Source: Pseudomonas sp. PB120
GTDB taxonomy: Bacteria; Pseudomonadota; Gammaproteobacteria; Pseudomonadales; Pseudomonadaceae
NCBI RefSeq assembly: GCF_009761815.1
Contig: NZ_RWIN01000085.1
Coordinates: 1-53,917, forward strand
Direction: 5' to 3'
DNA: 53,917 bases
Below the pieces are notes generated by a model that had not been told where the DNA came from, did not search any database, and saw only the letters and a list, made by a program, of their open reading frames with translations. This document shows, in pieces, positions 26,964 through 36,775 of this stretch. Each line of letters opens with the position of its first letter. Within the stretch, counting starts at the first letter, position 1. Both the position numbers and the translations under genes were made by a program.

Positions 26964-27251
26964 ATGAAAAAAATCACCCCCGATCCCCCCGATTCCGAAA
27001 ACCTCTCCGCCCGCGTCAACGCCACCCCGCGCAAGCCCAGCAGAATGTTCATGATCACCCCCGGCATCGACACCGAAACCCTCTTGGCCCATGCCTGTGA
27101 ATCCCTGGCGTCGGCGAATGTCATGGCCAGCGATTTCGCTGGACAGCTGGAAGGCACGCAACGCAGCACGATGCTGGCGATTGCGCAGATCATTACCATG
27201 GGTGAGCTGGCCGTGAATCAGGCGCTGGATAACCTCGATCCGCAGGGTTAA
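26964..27251 (+). CDS. DUF6124 family small protein
   Basis: A 95-residue soluble protein of unknown function. The N-terminal third is disordered-looking and proline-rich (MKKITPDPPDSENLSARVNA). A conserved core follows: MFMITPGIDTETLLAHACES then LASANVMASDFAGQLEG, and a helix STMLAIAQIITMGELAVNQA. This layout is characteristic of the Pseudomonas DUF6124 (formerly DUF3077-like) proteins, which I recall as occurring in several copies per genome. AGGAG lies eight bases before the ATG. It follows a long structured leader and ends seven bases before a REPIN. Role unknown. Confidence 0.82.
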   Translation: MKKITPDPPDSENLSARVNATPRKPSRMFMITPGIDTETLLAHACESLASANVMASDFAGQLEGTQRSTMLAIAQIITMGELAVNQALDNLDPQG

Positions 27252-27257
27252 CGCCTT

Positions 27258-27356
27258 TGTAGGAGCGAGCTTGCTCGCGAAAAACCTGAGGACGCCGCTG
27301 GGTGCCAGGTTTCCAGCGTTATCGTTAATGACCATCGCGAGCAAGCTCGCTCCTAC
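27258..27356. repeat. REPIN, family A
   Basis: Inverted GTAGGAGCGAGCTTGCTCGC pair around the conserved spacer (CCAGCGTTATCGTTAATGAC). It starts seven bases after the DUF6124 stop and precedes the shared terminator. Confidence 0.92.
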
Positions 27357-27373
27357 AAGGGATCGTCGCAAAC

Positions 27374-27404
27374 AAAAATGCCCCGCACTTGGCGGGGCAT
27401 TTTT
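27374..27404. terminator. bidirectional intrinsic terminator between DUF6124 and ilvD
   Basis: A perfect eight-to-nine-base stem (ATGCCCCGC / GCGGGGCAT) with loop ACTTG is flanked by A-run on the left and T-run on the right. It can end transcription from the DUF6124 gene and, on the other strand, from ilvD, whose stop is 19 bases away. Confidence 0.93.
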
Positions 27405-27422
27405 ATGGGCAACGGTTAAGCC

Positions 27423-29264
27423 TTACAGCCCGTCGAGCATCGCCTTGTTACGCACAGCACCCTTGTCGGCGCTGGTTGCCAACAGGGCGTAGGCTTTCAG
27501 TGCGGTGGTTACCTTGCGTGGACGTTTTTCCACAGGCTTCCAGCCTTTCTGATCCTGCTCGGCGCGGCGACCGGCCATTTCTTCGTCGCTGATCAACAGG
27601 TTGATCGAGCGGTTCGGAATGTCGATCAGCACTTTGTCGCCGTCCTGCACCAGGCCAATCGCGCCACCGGCAGCGGCTTCTGGCGAAGCGTGGCCGATGG
27701 ACAGGCCCGAGGTGCCGCCAGAGAAACGGCCGTCGGTGAGCAGGGCGCAGGCTTTGCCCAGGCCTTTGGATTTCAGGTACGACGTCGGGTACAGCATTTC
27801 CTGCATGCCCGGGCCGCCTTTCGGGCCTTCGTAACGGATGATCACGATGTCGCCGGCCTTCACTTCATCCGCGAGGATGCCGCGTACGGCGCTGTCCTGG
27901 CTTTCGAAGATTTTTGCGTTGCCTTCGAACACGTGGATCGACTCGTCGACGCCCGCGGTTTTCACCACGCAGCCATCCAGCGCGATGTTGCCGTAGAGAA
28001 CGGCCAGGCCGCCTTCTTTCGAGTACGCGTGTTCGACACTGCGGATGCAGCCGTTTTCACGGTCGTCGTCCAGGGTTTCATAGCGGGTCGACTGGCTGAA
28101 CGCGGTTTGCGTCGGGATGCCCGCCGGGCCGGCCTTGAAGAAGTGATGCACCGCTTCGTCGTCGGTCTGGGTGATGTCCCACTTGGCGATGCCTTCGGCC
28201 ATGGTCTTGCTGTGCACGGTCGGCAGGTCGGTGTGCAGCAGGCCGCCACGGGCCAGCGAACCGAGGATGCTGAAGATCCCGCCGGCACGGTGCACGTCTT
28301 CCATGTGGTACTTCTGGATGTTCGGCGCGACTTTGCACAGTTGCGGCACGTGGCGGGAGAGGCGGTCGATGTCGCGCAGGTCGAAATCGATCTCGGCTTC
28401 CTGGGCAGCGGCCAGCAAGTGCAGGATGGTGTTGGTGGAACCGCCCATGGCGATGTCCAGCGTCATGGCGTTTTCGAACGCCTTGAAGTTGGCGATGTTG
28501 CGCGGCAATACCGACTCGTCGTTGTCGTGGTAGTAACGCTTGCACAGCTCGACGATGGTGCGACCGGCCTGCAGGAACAGCTGTTCGCGGTCGCTGTGGG
28601 TGGCCAGGGTCGAACCGTTGCCCGGCAACGCCAGGCCCAGGGCTTCAACCAGGCAGTTCATCGAGTTGGCGGTGAACATGCCGGAGCACGAACCGCACGT
28701 CGGGCAGGCGCTGCGCTCGTACTCAGCGACTTTCTCGTCAGAAGCGCTGGAGTCGGCGGCGATCACCATGGCGTCGACGAGGTCGAGACCGTGGCTGGCC
28801 AGTTTGGTCTTGCCGGCTTCCATTGGGCCGCCGGACACGAAGATCACCGGGATGTTCAGGCGCAGGGCCGCCATCAGCATGCCAGGGGTGATCTTGTCGC
28901 AGTTGGAGATGCAGACGATGGCGTCGGCGCAGTGGGCGTTGACCATGTACTCGACGGAGTCGGCGATGATCTCGCGGCTCGGCAGAGAATACAGCATGCC
29001 GTCGTGGCCCATGGCGATGCCGTCATCCACGGCAATGGTGTTGAATTCTTTGGCTACACCGCCGGCGCGTTCGATTTCGCGGGCGACCAGTTGGCCCAGG
29101 TCCTTGAGGTGGACGTGGCCCGGTACGAACTGGGTGAACGAGTTGGCAATGGCGATGATCGGCTTTTTGAAGTCGTCATCTTTCATCCCCGTGGCGCGCC
29201 ACAGAGCGCGGGCACCGGCCATGTTGCGGCCGTGGGTGGATGTTTTCGAGCGGTAATCAGGCAT
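27423..29264 (-). CDS. ilvD: dihydroxy-acid dehydratase
   Basis: Iron-sulfur dehydratase making the 2-oxo acids for valine and isoleucine, in the same pathway as IlvA encoded 26 kb upstream. The 613 residues match the E. coli-length form: cluster cysteines in [12 protein letters not shown] (Cys122) and [20 protein letters not shown] (Cys195), with C49-equivalent replaced by the usual [19 protein letters not shown] block, and [20 protein letters not shown] near the C-terminus. No second dehydratase gene or regulator is adjacent. It ends just before a bidirectional terminator. Confidence 0.97.
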   Translation of the reverse strand: MPDYRSKTSTHGRNMAGARALWRATGMKDDDFKKPIIAIANSFTQFVPGHVHLKDLGQLVAREIERAGGVAKEFNTIAVDDGIAMGHDGMLYSLPSREIIADSVEYMVNAHCADAIVCISNCDKITPGMLMAALRLNIPVIFVSGGPMEAGKTKLASHGLDLVDAMVIAADSSASDEKVAEYERSACPTCGSCSGMFTANSMNCLVEALGLALPGNGSTLATHSDREQLFLQAGRTIVELCKRYYHDNDESVLPRNIANFKAFENAMTLDIAMGGSTNTILHLLAAAQEAEIDFDLRDIDRLSRHVPQLCKVAPNIQKYHMEDVHRAGGIFSILGSLARGGLLHTDLPTVHSKTMAEGIAKWDITQTDDEAVHHFFKAGPAGIPTQTAFSQSTRYETLDDDRENGCIRSVEHAYSKEGGLAVLYGNIALDGCVVKTAGVDESIHVFEGNAKIFESQDSAVRGILADEVKAGDIVIIRYEGPKGGPGMQEMLYPTSYLKSKGLGKACALLTDGRFSGGTSGLSIGHASPEAAAGGAIGLVQDGDKVLIDIPNRSINLLISDEEMAGRRAEQDQKGWKPVEKRPRKVTTALKAYALLATSADKGAVRNKAMLDGL

Positions 29265-29594
29265 GAAGCACTCCGGGCGGCTAATCAGGTATCAAAAGGG
29301 AAGTGAGCTTCTATTGACGTCTGGAACACTCAGAAATGGCCGTGTGTCCGGAAGTTGCCGATAACTTTGCGGGATCGCCGCGCGCTTCAGCTTGAGCTCA
29401 TAAACCCGCCGGGGGATGACTGGCGATGAATGTCGCGATTCTACACGGCTGGCGGCTGGAGGGAATGGCCACCCACCAGACAAATAAGCTCCACCCCCTG
29501 TAGGAGCGAGCATGCTCGCGATGGTCGTCAACGATAACGCGGGCGGCCTGACACCCCCGCGTCGCTCGATAGTCCATCGCGAGCGTGCTCGCTC
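29265..29594. other. 330-base gap between RAYT and ilvD
   Basis: The first roughly 230 bases belong to the ilvD upstream region on the minus strand. I see no convincing promoter hexamers, leader peptide or attenuator there. The remainder is the REPIN at 29499-29599, whose right end overlaps the stop codon of the RAYT gene. Confidence 0.6.
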
Positions 29595-29599
29595 CTACA
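29499..29599. repeat. REPIN, RAYT-linked variant of family A
   Basis: Arms are family A outside (TGTAGGAGCGAG / CTCGCTCCTACA) but the stem core is GAGCATGCTC on the left and GAGCGTGCTC on the right, not GAGCTTGCTC. The spacer reads in the opposite orientation to the unit at 30146-30246. The last bases provide the TAG stop of the RAYT gene. Confidence 0.92.
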
Positions 29600-30053
29600 T
29601 CCACATGGCGTCCCAAAGTGGATAGTCGCCGATATGGTCGACGAGGCCTGCGCGTAGAGGGTTGGCGATGATGTACCGAGCGGCGAACTTCACGTCCTCC
29701 TCCCGGCGCAGTGCTCGGTCAAAGTAACCTTTTTGCCATACCCTCTCGGGCTGGTCTCGTTTGAGGTTAGTAGCACGGGCACTTCGGGCTTTGGTGGCTT
29801 GCATCAGTTTCGGCAAATCCCCGTTATGCAATTCAACCAGCCAGTGAAAGTGGTCCGGCATGACGACCCAGGCAATTGAGGTGGCGTTACCGGCTTCCTG
29901 AGCTCTTCTGAATTCGTTCACTACCAGGCGGCCAAGGTAAAAATCATTGAAGATCGGTTGCCGCTCGTGAGTGACAGCAGTCAGGAGATAGATCCGGCCG
30001 GATTCCGAGTGACGGCCGGTACGTAACCGATGAGCTTTTGGCTTGCTGGACAT
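29595..30053 (-). CDS. rayT: REP-associated tyrosine transposase (RAYT)
   Basis: Single-copy HUH-type nuclease relative of IS200/IS605 transposases, thought to recognise and spread REP doublets. The 152 residues contain the metal-binding HFH (H68, H70) in VVMPDHFHWLVELH, the likely nucleophile Tyr110 in VWQKGYFDRALRREED, and the family C-terminus YIIANPLRAGLVDHIGDYPL. It is bracketed by two REP doublets (29499-29599 and 30146-30246) that share a stem variant found nowhere else in the window. Its TAG stop comes from the first bases of the adjoining REP palindrome, so the protein ends WDAMWM. Confidence 0.92.
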   Translation of the reverse strand: MSSKPKAHRLRTGRHSESGRIYLLTAVTHERQPIFNDFYLGRLVVNEFRRAQEAGNATSIAWVVMPDHFHWLVELHNGDLPKLMQATKARSARATNLKRDQPERVWQKGYFDRALRREEDVKFAARYIIANPLRAGLVDHIGDYPLWDAMWM

Positions 30054-30145
30054 TCCGTTGTCCTCTTCTGTGGTTGGAAGGGAAACGGTAGGCGTGGGAC
30101 GGGAGGTTGTCGCTTTGGCAATGGATCAGGATGTGACATGCGCCC

Positions 30146-30246
30146 TGTAGGGGCGAGCACGCTCGCGATGGTTTCAAAGACGCCGCTGGGTGTCAGGCTT
30201 CCAGCGTTATCGTTGACGACCATCGCGAGCGTGCTCGCTCCTACAG
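30146..30246. repeat. REPIN, RAYT-linked variant of family A
   Basis: Stem core GAGCACGCTC on the left and GAGCGTGCTC on the right, inside family A outer bases (one G for A change in the left arm, TGTAGGGGCGAG). The spacer has the family consensus CAGCGTTATCGTTGACGACC. It lies about 90 bases upstream of the RAYT start. Confidence 0.92.
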
Positions 30247-30256
30247 AGGCAGGGTG

Positions 30257-31453
30257 TTAGCTGTTCGGCAGCAACCGGCAGGTGATGCTCTTGATGTAGC
30301 GCGTTTCAGCGATGGCCGGGTGGACCGGGTGGTCCGGGCCCTGGCCGCCGCGTTCCAGCATCTGGATGTTACGGTCCAGGTGACGGGCGCTGGTCAGCAG
30401 GATGTTCTGCAGGTCGTCTTCCGGCAGGTGCATCGAGCACGAGGCGCTGACCAGGATGCCGTCCTTGCTGAGCAGGCGCATGGCTTGCTCATTCAGGCGA
30501 CGGTAGGCGCCTTCGCCGTTCTTCATGTCTTTCTTGCGTTTGATGAATGCCGGCGGGTCGGCCACGATCACGTCGAAACGTTCTTCGCTGGCTTTCAGCT
30601 CTTTCAGGGCTTCGAAGACGTCGCCTTCGATGCAGGTCATTTTCTCTGCGAAGCCGTTCAGTGCCGCGTTGCGCTCGACGCCGTCGAGGGCGAAGGCCGA
30701 CGCATCGACGCAGAACACTTCACTGGCGCCGAACGCGGCCGCTTGCACGCCCCAGCCGCCGATGTAGCTGTACAGGTCGAGCACGCGTTTGCCTTTGGCG
30801 TAAGGGGCCAGGCGTGCACGGTTCATGCGGTGGTCGTAGAACCAGCCGGTTTTCTGGCCCTGGATGACCGGTGCTTCGAATTTCACGCCGTTCTCTTCCA
30901 GCGCAACCCACTCCGGCACCAGGCCGAACACGGTTTCGACGTAGCGGTTGAGGCCTTCGGCGTCACGGGCGGCGGAGTCGTTCTTGAACAGGATGCCGCT
31001 TGGCTTGAGCACTTGGGTCAACGCGGCGATCACGTCTTCTTTATGGGCTTCCATGGTCGCCGAAGCGATCTGCACCACCAGGATGTCGCCGAAACGGTCG
31101 ACCACCAGGCCCGGCAGCAGGTCGGAGTCGCCGTAGACCAGGCGATAGAACGGCTTGTCGAACAGGCGATCGCGCAGGGACAGGGCGACGTTCAGACGGT
31201 GCACCAGCAGCGACTTGTCCAGCGGCAACTTGATGTCACGCGACAGCAGGCGGGCACAGATCAGGTTGTTCGGGCTCATGGCAACGATGCCCAGCGGCTT
31301 GCCGCCGGCGGCTTCGAGGATCGCCTGGTCACCGGCCTTGAAGCCGTGCAAAGGGGTGGCCGCTACATCGATTTCGTTGCTGTAGACCCACAAGTGGCCG
31401 TTGCGCAGGCGACGGTCGGCGTTGGCTTTGAGGCGCAGGCTAGGCAGGGACAT
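30257..31453 (-). CDS. rlmI: RlmI-like class I SAM-dependent 23S rRNA cytosine methyltransferase
   Basis: Predicted to methylate a 23S rRNA cytosine (m5C1962 in E. coli) in the cytoplasm. The 398 residues start with a PUA-type domain (LRLKANADRRLRNGHLWVYS, residues 5-75), then an RlmI middle domain, then a Rossmann domain with motif I VLDLYSYIGGWGVQAAAFGA, acidic VDAS, motif IV VIVADPPAFIKRKKDM and SASCS, whose cysteine fits the m5C mechanism. The start at 31453 is chosen because the PUA fold begins there; the frame stays open 23 codons upstream. Other YccW/YwbD relatives remain possible. Confidence 0.88.
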   Translation of the reverse strand: MSLPSLRLKANADRRLRNGHLWVYSNEIDVAATPLHGFKAGDQAILEAAGGKPLGIVAMSPNNLICARLLSRDIKLPLDKSLLVHRLNVALSLRDRLFDKPFYRLVYGDSDLLPGLVVDRFGDILVVQIASATMEAHKEDVIAALTQVLKPSGILFKNDSAARDAEGLNRYVETVFGLVPEWVALEENGVKFEAPVIQGQKTGWFYDHRMNRARLAPYAKGKRVLDLYSYIGGWGVQAAAFGASEVFCVDASAFALDGVERNAALNGFAEKMTCIEGDVFEALKELKASEERFDVIVADPPAFIKRKKDMKNGEGAYRRLNEQAMRLLSKDGILVSASCSMHLPEDDLQNILLTSARHLDRNIQMLERGGQGPDHPVHPAIAETRYIKSITCRLLPNS

Positions 31454-31771
31454 GACGTCGCTCCGGAAAAAAGAGCGGGAGTATAGCGTGTTGACGTCCG
31501 GGATAGGCTGGCAAGTGGACATGTGGCGAGGGAGCTTGCTCCCGCTGAGCGGCGCAGCCGTCCTAAAATCAGCAGTTGCCGTATATCAGGGAAACCAGCA
31601 TTCGCTGGACTTGCGTCTGCTTCGCAGCCGAGCGGGAGCAAGCTCCCTCGCCACAGGAAGGTGTACGGTCGATGATTGGATTTGATGAAACTTCAAGGCG
31701 AAATGTCGGCTGGTATGTCGGATCCAACTTTATAAAGGTTAGAATCGCCGCCTGTCCCAGAGTGTGTACTT
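31454..31771. other. divergent region between rlmI and the HDOD gene
   Basis: This 318-base gap contains a family D REPIN with a long spacer (31522-31656). About 110 bases then lead to the HDOD start, AT-richer than the surroundings, with TATAAA and TAGAAT (about 31729-31745) as possible -10 elements. I could not find a matching -35, so no promoter is claimed. Confidence 0.55.
31522..31656. repeat. REPIN, family D, long spacer
   Basis: Inverted TGTGGCGAGGGAGCTTGCTC pair with a 90-base spacer, about twice the length in the other two family D units. Inner arms (AGCGGCGCAGCC / TTCGCAGCCGAGC) keep the family pattern. It lies between divergent genes, an unusual place for a REP unit. Confidence 0.9.
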
Positions 31772-32641
31772 ATGTCCCAAGAGCTGACCACCGAACAGAT
31801 TCAACAGTCCCTGCAAGGCATCAGCGTGCCAGCGCAGCCGCAGATCATGGTGGATTTGCAGATGGAACAGTACATGCCGGACCCGGACCTGGAGGTGATC
31901 GCCAAGCTGATCTCCCAGGACCCGGGCCTCTCCGGGGCCTTGCTCAAGATCGTCAACTCGCCGTATTACGGCTTGAGCAACAAGATCGCGTCGATCCAGC
32001 GCGCGGTGAATCTGCTGGGCAGCCGTTCGATCATCAACCTGATCAACGCGCAGTCGATCAAGGGCGAGATGAACGACGACACCATCGTCACCCTGAACCG
32101 TTTCTGGGACACCGCCCAGGATGTGGCGATGACCTGCCTGACCTTGGCCAAACGCATCGGTGCGCAGGCGGGGGACGAAGCCTACGCACTCGGGCTGTTC
32201 CACGACTGCGGCGTGCCGCTGATGCTGCAGCGTTTCCCCGATTACATGGCGACCCTGGAAGAGGCCTATGCCAACGCCAGCGCCGATTGTCGAGTGGTCG
32301 ACACCGAAAACCGCGTGTTTAACACCAACCACGCGGTGGTCGGGTACTACACTGCCAAGTCCTGGCGCCTGCCGGAACATGTCAGCAACGCGATTGCCAA
32401 CCACCACAATGCGCTGGCCATCTTCAGCGATGAGTCGTCACGCAACAGCCAGCTGAAAAACCTGCTGGCGATCCTGAAAATGGCCGAGCACATCTGTGCG
32501 TCATACCGGGTGCTGGGCAATCAGAACGAAGACCACGAATGGAACAGCATCAGCCACCTGGTGCTCGATTACGTCGGTCTCTCGGATTACGATTTCGAAA
32601 CACTCAAACAAACGATTCGCGACCTCGGGGCTCATCGCTGA
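31772..32641 (+). CDS. HDOD domain protein
   Basis: A 289-residue single-domain HDOD protein. The domain (about 18-215) includes LISQDPGLSGALLKIVNSPY, IQRAVNLLGSRSIINLI and ALGLFHDCGVPLML, which keeps HD-like residues. HDOD proteins are non-catalytic HD relatives found in signalling systems (chemotaxis, cyclic-di-GMP, stress). No kinase, receiver or GGDEF domain is fused here, so it is probably an adaptor. mutM follows after 28 bases and may be co-transcribed. Confidence 0.9.
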   Translation: MSQELTTEQIQQSLQGISVPAQPQIMVDLQMEQYMPDPDLEVIAKLISQDPGLSGALLKIVNSPYYGLSNKIASIQRAVNLLGSRSIINLINAQSIKGEMNDDTIVTLNRFWDTAQDVAMTCLTLAKRIGAQAGDEAYALGLFHDCGVPLMLQRFPDYMATLEEAYANASADCRVVDTENRVFNTNHAVVGYYTAKSWRLPEHVSNAIANHHNALAIFSDESSRNSQLKNLLAILKMAEHICASYRVLGNQNEDHEWNSISHLVLDYVGLSDYDFETLKQTIRDLGAHR

Positions 32642-32669
32642 GCAACGGCTAGCCTGACTCGAGAGCCCC

Positions 32670-33482
32670 ATGCCTGAACTGCCGGAAGTCGAAACCACCC
32701 GCCGTGGCATTGCCCCGCACCTGGAAGGCCAGCGCGTCAGCCGGGTGATCGTGCGTGATCGTCGCCTGCGCTGGCCGATTCCGGAAGACCTGGATGTGCG
32801 GCTCTCGGGCCAGCGCATTGTGCTGGTGGAGCGACGCGCCAAGTACCTGTTGATCAACGCCGAAGTCGGCACGTTGATCAGCCATTTGGGCATGTCAGGC
32901 AATTTGCGTCTGGTGGAAGCCGGCCTGCCGGCCGCCAAGCATGAGCACGTGGACATCGAACTCGAATCCGGCCTGGCGCTGCGCTATACCGACCCGCGCC
33001 GGTTTGGCGCAATGCTCTGGAGCCTCGACCCGCTCAACCACGAACTGCTGATTCGCCTCGGGCCCGAGCCTTTGACCGACCTGTTCGACGGTGAGCGCCT
33101 GTTCCAGCAGTCCCGCAATCGCTCCATGGCGGTCAAGCCGTTCATCATGGACAACGCGGTGGTGGTCGGGGTCGGCAATATTTACGCGACCGAAGCCCTG
33201 TTCGCCGCCGGAATCGACCCGCGCCGTGAAGCCAAGGGCATTTCCCGGGCGCGTTACCTGAAGCTGGCCATCGAGATCAAACGCATCCTGTCGGCGGCCA
33301 TCGAACGGGGCGGCACGACGTTGCGGGACTTTATCGGGGGTGACGGTCAGCCAGGGTACTTCCAGCAGGAACTGTTCGTGTACGGGCGCGGCGGTGAGCA
33401 CTGCAAGGTCTGCGGAACTGAGCTGCGTGAAGTGAAACTGGGGCAGCGCGCCAGCGTCTTTTGCCCTCGCTGCCAGAGCTGA
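32670..33482 (+). CDS. mutM: formamidopyrimidine-DNA glycosylase
   Basis: Base-excision repair enzyme that removes 8-oxoguanine and formamidopyrimidines and nicks the abasic site. The 270 residues keep Pro2-Glu3 catalysis ([14 protein letters not shown]), the lysine of VERRAKYLL, the helix-two-turn-helix [17 protein letters not shown], and a C-terminal zinc finger ([15 protein letters not shown], then FCPRCQ). Full length. It sits behind the HDOD gene and 53 bases before a small exported protein gene. Confidence 0.97.
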   Translation: MPELPEVETTRRGIAPHLEGQRVSRVIVRDRRLRWPIPEDLDVRLSGQRIVLVERRAKYLLINAEVGTLISHLGMSGNLRLVEAGLPAAKHEHVDIELESGLALRYTDPRRFGAMLWSLDPLNHELLIRLGPEPLTDLFDGERLFQQSRNRSMAVKPFIMDNAVVVGVGNIYATEALFAAGIDPRREAKGISRARYLKLAIEIKRILSAAIERGGTTLRDFIGGDGQPGYFQQELFVYGRGGEHCKVCGTELREVKLGQRASVFCPRCQS

Positions 33483-33535
33483 AACGCCTACGGTCTATAG
33501 TCAGTGTTCTGACTGCCTAGCCGAAGGACCGCGCC

Positions 33536-33859
33536 ATGAACCTGTTTCGCGTTTTAATTGTTGCGCTGCTGCTGAGCGTCGGCCCGCCGGTGCTGGCGTC
33601 CAATAACGGCAGTGGCGACCCGCGCTACACGATCCAGAATCCCCCGGCGTACGCCATGATCGGCGACCTGCTGATTGCCCGACCGTTGCTGGTGGTGGCG
33701 ACCGTGATCGGTGCCGGGGTATTTGTGGTGTCGTTGCCGTTCACCGCGCTGGGCGGCGGGGTCGGCGATGCCGGGCAGGCGCTGGTGGTTGATCCGGCGA
33801 AAGCGGCGTTTGTGCGTTGCCTGGGGTGTATCGGGGATGGGTTTGAGCAGCGGGAGTGA
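33536..33859 (+). CDS. small exported or membrane protein of unknown function
   Basis: A 107-residue protein with a clear N-terminal signal sequence ([20 protein letters not shown], cleavage near ASNN), a short exposed part, and one further membrane segment ([19 protein letters not shown], about residues 56-76). It ends in a glycine-rich region and [13 protein letters not shown], with two cysteines in CxxC. Similar Pseudomonas proteins are sometimes labelled multidrug transporter, which nothing here supports. AAGGA precedes the ATG. It may be the last gene of an HDOD-mutM transcript. Confidence 0.75.
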   Translation: MNLFRVLIVALLLSVGPPVLASNNGSGDPRYTIQNPPAYAMIGDLLIARPLLVVATVIGAGVFVVSLPFTALGGGVGDAGQALVVDPAKAAFVRCLGCIGDGFEQRE

Positions 33860-33892
33860 AGCCAGTCAGATCGTCGATGAGGCTGATGGCCC

Positions 33893-33980
33893 TATCGCGA
33901 GCAGGCTCGCTCCCACAGTAGATTTTCGGTGCGTGTCACAACGCAGTTCCCCTGTGGAAGCGAGCCTGCTCGCGATGAGG
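33893..33980. repeat. REPIN, family B
   Basis: Left palindrome TATCGCGAGCAGGCTCGCTC and right palindrome CCTGTGGAAGCGAGCCTGCT with CGCGATGAGG. One G-to-A change breaks the right outer stem. It separates the convergent small exported protein and ferredoxin genes. Confidence 0.9.
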
Positions 33981-34009
33981 TCGGCACAGGCGCAACAAAA
34001 ATACCTGGC

Positions 34010-34429
<420 letters not shown>

Positions 34430-34436
34430 TTCAGAT

Positions 34437-35003
<567 letters not shown>

Positions 35004-35031
35004 CTATAGACGATAGGAATATTCTCCCTTT

Positions 35032-36627
35032 TCATGCGTTTTTCAAACGTTCTGCCAGGGAAGTGGCGAGTTGCGCTGTCAGGCCGTAGACCGACAATTG
35101 TGGATTTGCGCCAATGCTGGTGGGGAACAGCGAGCCGTCATGGATCGACAGATTGCTGAGTTGGTGATGCCGGCCGAGGCTGTCGGTCACGGCGTTTTTC
35201 GGGTCTTCGCCCATTGCGCAGCCACCCATCACATGGGCGCTGCCCAGGCGCGTGCGGTAGAGCTCAAGGCTCAGGCCGTCGATCAGCGTGCGCGCTTCGG
35301 CCAAGGTTTTCACATAACGCGCGTCCGCGTGCATCGGCATCACGGCGCTGGCCCCGCCGGCGAACTGGATCTCGGCCATGCTGTGGAACGCCCGGCGTAA
35401 ACCGTCCCAGGCGTAAGGCGAGACCTGATAATCGAGCACTGGTGTGCCGTCGCCGCGCAATTCGACGCTGCCACCGTTGCTGTCGGGGTGAAAACCGTCG
35501 CGCAGCAATGCCAGCATTGCGTGGGTGTGGGGCAGATTCTCCATGTGCTGGGCGTTTTCTTTCCCGAAACCACCGAGCAGGGTGGTGGCCAGCGCCGGGT
35601 GCAACGGCGGCACTTCCAGTTTGTAGGACATCTTGCCGGTGGTGCCGTCCTGCCATTGGAAATGGTCGGAATAGATGGACTGCGGCGCGCCGTAGAACGG
35701 ATTGATTACTTCGTCGAACAGCCCGGCGGACATGTTGACCAGATGCAGGAACGTGCGTTTGCCCAGTCGCTTGTGCGGATCGGGCGCGTCGGAGCGCAGG
35801 AGCAACGCGGGGCTGTTGATGCCGCCGCCGGCCAGCACGAAATGCCGCGCCTTGACCGTGATGGTCTTGCCCGTGGGCGCCACACAGCGCTCGTCCATCG
35901 CCACGCATTGTAATCCGGTGACCTTGCCGTCCTTGATCGACAGCTTTTCAGCGCGGGCCAGGTAGAGCAGTTCGCCGCCCTTTTCCAACGTCGCCGGAAT
36001 GGTTGTGACCATCATCGACTGCTTGGCGTTAGTCGGGCAGCCCATGCCGCAGTAACCGAGGTTCCAGCAGCCCCGTACGTTTCGCGGGATCACATGCCAG
36101 CTATAGCCGAGTTGTTCGCAACCTTTGCGGATCACGTCGTTGTTGGCATTGGGCGGAATCATCCAGGGCGCGACGCCCAGGCGTTGTTCCATTTTTTCGA
36201 ACCATGGCGCCATTTCGGCCGCGCTGTGGCCTTTGACATCGTGCGCCGTGGCCCAGTGTTCCAGCGTCGGTGACGGGGTGCGGAAACTCGATGTCCAGTT
36301 GATCAGCGTCGTGCCGCCCACCGCCCGGCCTTGCAGGATGGTGATCGCGCCGTCCTTGCTCATGCGGCCGATGCCTTCCTGATAGAGGCTGGTGTACGCC
36401 TGGTCTTCGAGCATCTTGAAGTCGGTGCTGGTCTTGAGCGGGCCTTCCTCGATCAGCAACACCTTGTAGCCGGCGGCGCTGAGGATTTCAGCGGTCGTGC
36501 CGCCCCCTGCGCCGCTGCCGATGATTGCCACGTCCGCTTCGAGGGTCAGGTCCTGGGTCAGTTGCGCGCCGTTGTGGGTTTTCCAGCCACGGGCCATGCC
36601 ATCGCGGAACAGGTCGGGTACGGGCAT
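35032..36627 (-). CDS. GMC family FAD-dependent dehydrogenase, large subunit
   Basis: A 531-residue flavoprotein of the glucose-methanol-choline family. The N-terminal FAD fold is DVAIIGSGAGGGTTAEILSA (residues 32-51). The GMC signature region is GRAVGGTTLINWTSSFRTP. Four clustered cysteines in RGCWNLGYCGMGCP could hold a metal or cluster. The C-terminal active site has LGSAHVMGGCAMG and GSLFPTSIGANPQLSVYGL. It has no signal peptide, but the upstream gene encodes a Tat-signal small subunit, as in gluconate and sorbitol dehydrogenases, so it may be exported together with it. Substrate is unknown; the neighbouring calB suggests an alcohol oxidised to an aldehyde. Confidence 0.88.
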   Translation of the reverse strand: MPVPDLFRDGMARGWKTHNGAQLTQDLTLEADVAIIGSGAGGGTTAEILSAAGYKVLLIEEGPLKTSTDFKMLEDQAYTSLYQEGIGRMSKDGAITILQGRAVGGTTLINWTSSFRTPSPTLEHWATAHDVKGHSAAEMAPWFEKMEQRLGVAPWMIPPNANNDVIRKGCEQLGYSWHVIPRNVRGCWNLGYCGMGCPTNAKQSMMVTTIPATLEKGGELLYLARAEKLSIKDGKVTGLQCVAMDERCVAPTGKTITVKARHFVLAGGGINSPALLLRSDAPDPHKRLGKRTFLHLVNMSAGLFDEVINPFYGAPQSIYSDHFQWQDGTTGKMSYKLEVPPLHPALATTLLGGFGKENAQHMENLPHTHAMLALLRDGFHPDSNGGSVELRGDGTPVLDYQVSPYAWDGLRRAFHSMAEIQFAGGASAVMPMHADARYVKTLAEARTLIDGLSLELYRTRLGSAHVMGGCAMGEDPKNAVTDSLGRHHQLSNLSIHDGSLFPTSIGANPQLSVYGLTAQLATSLAERLKNA

Positions 36628-36672
36628 CTTCAGGTTCTCTTATTGTTTTTAGGTGAGGGTGGATGCTGTTCC

Positions 36673-36773
36673 TGTAGGAGCAAGCTTGCTTGCGATGGAT
36701 CTGAAAACGCCGCGGGGTGTCAGGTTGCCAGCGGTATCGTTGACGTCCATCGCGAGCAAGCTCGCTCCTACAG
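36673..36773. repeat. REPIN, family A
   Basis: Left arm TGTAGGAGCAAGCTTGCTTG and right arm GAGCAAGCTCGCTCCTACAG, with the conserved spacer (CGCCGCGGGGTGTCAGG ... GTATCGTTGACGTCC). It lies two bases from the end of the Tat subunit gene, between it and the GMC gene, inside what looks like one operon. Confidence 0.92.
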
Positions 36774-36775
36774 TC

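Noticed and set aside
26795..27100. 101-codon frame overlapping the DUF6124 leader and gene
   Set aside because: It is out of frame with the DUF6124 gene, lacks a ribosome-binding site, and its C-terminal half is a basic, proline-rich by-product of the true reading frame.
33536..33859. Multidrug transporter label for the small protein behind mutM
   Set aside because: Two hydrophobic segments in 107 residues, one a signal sequence, do not make a known transporter fold.
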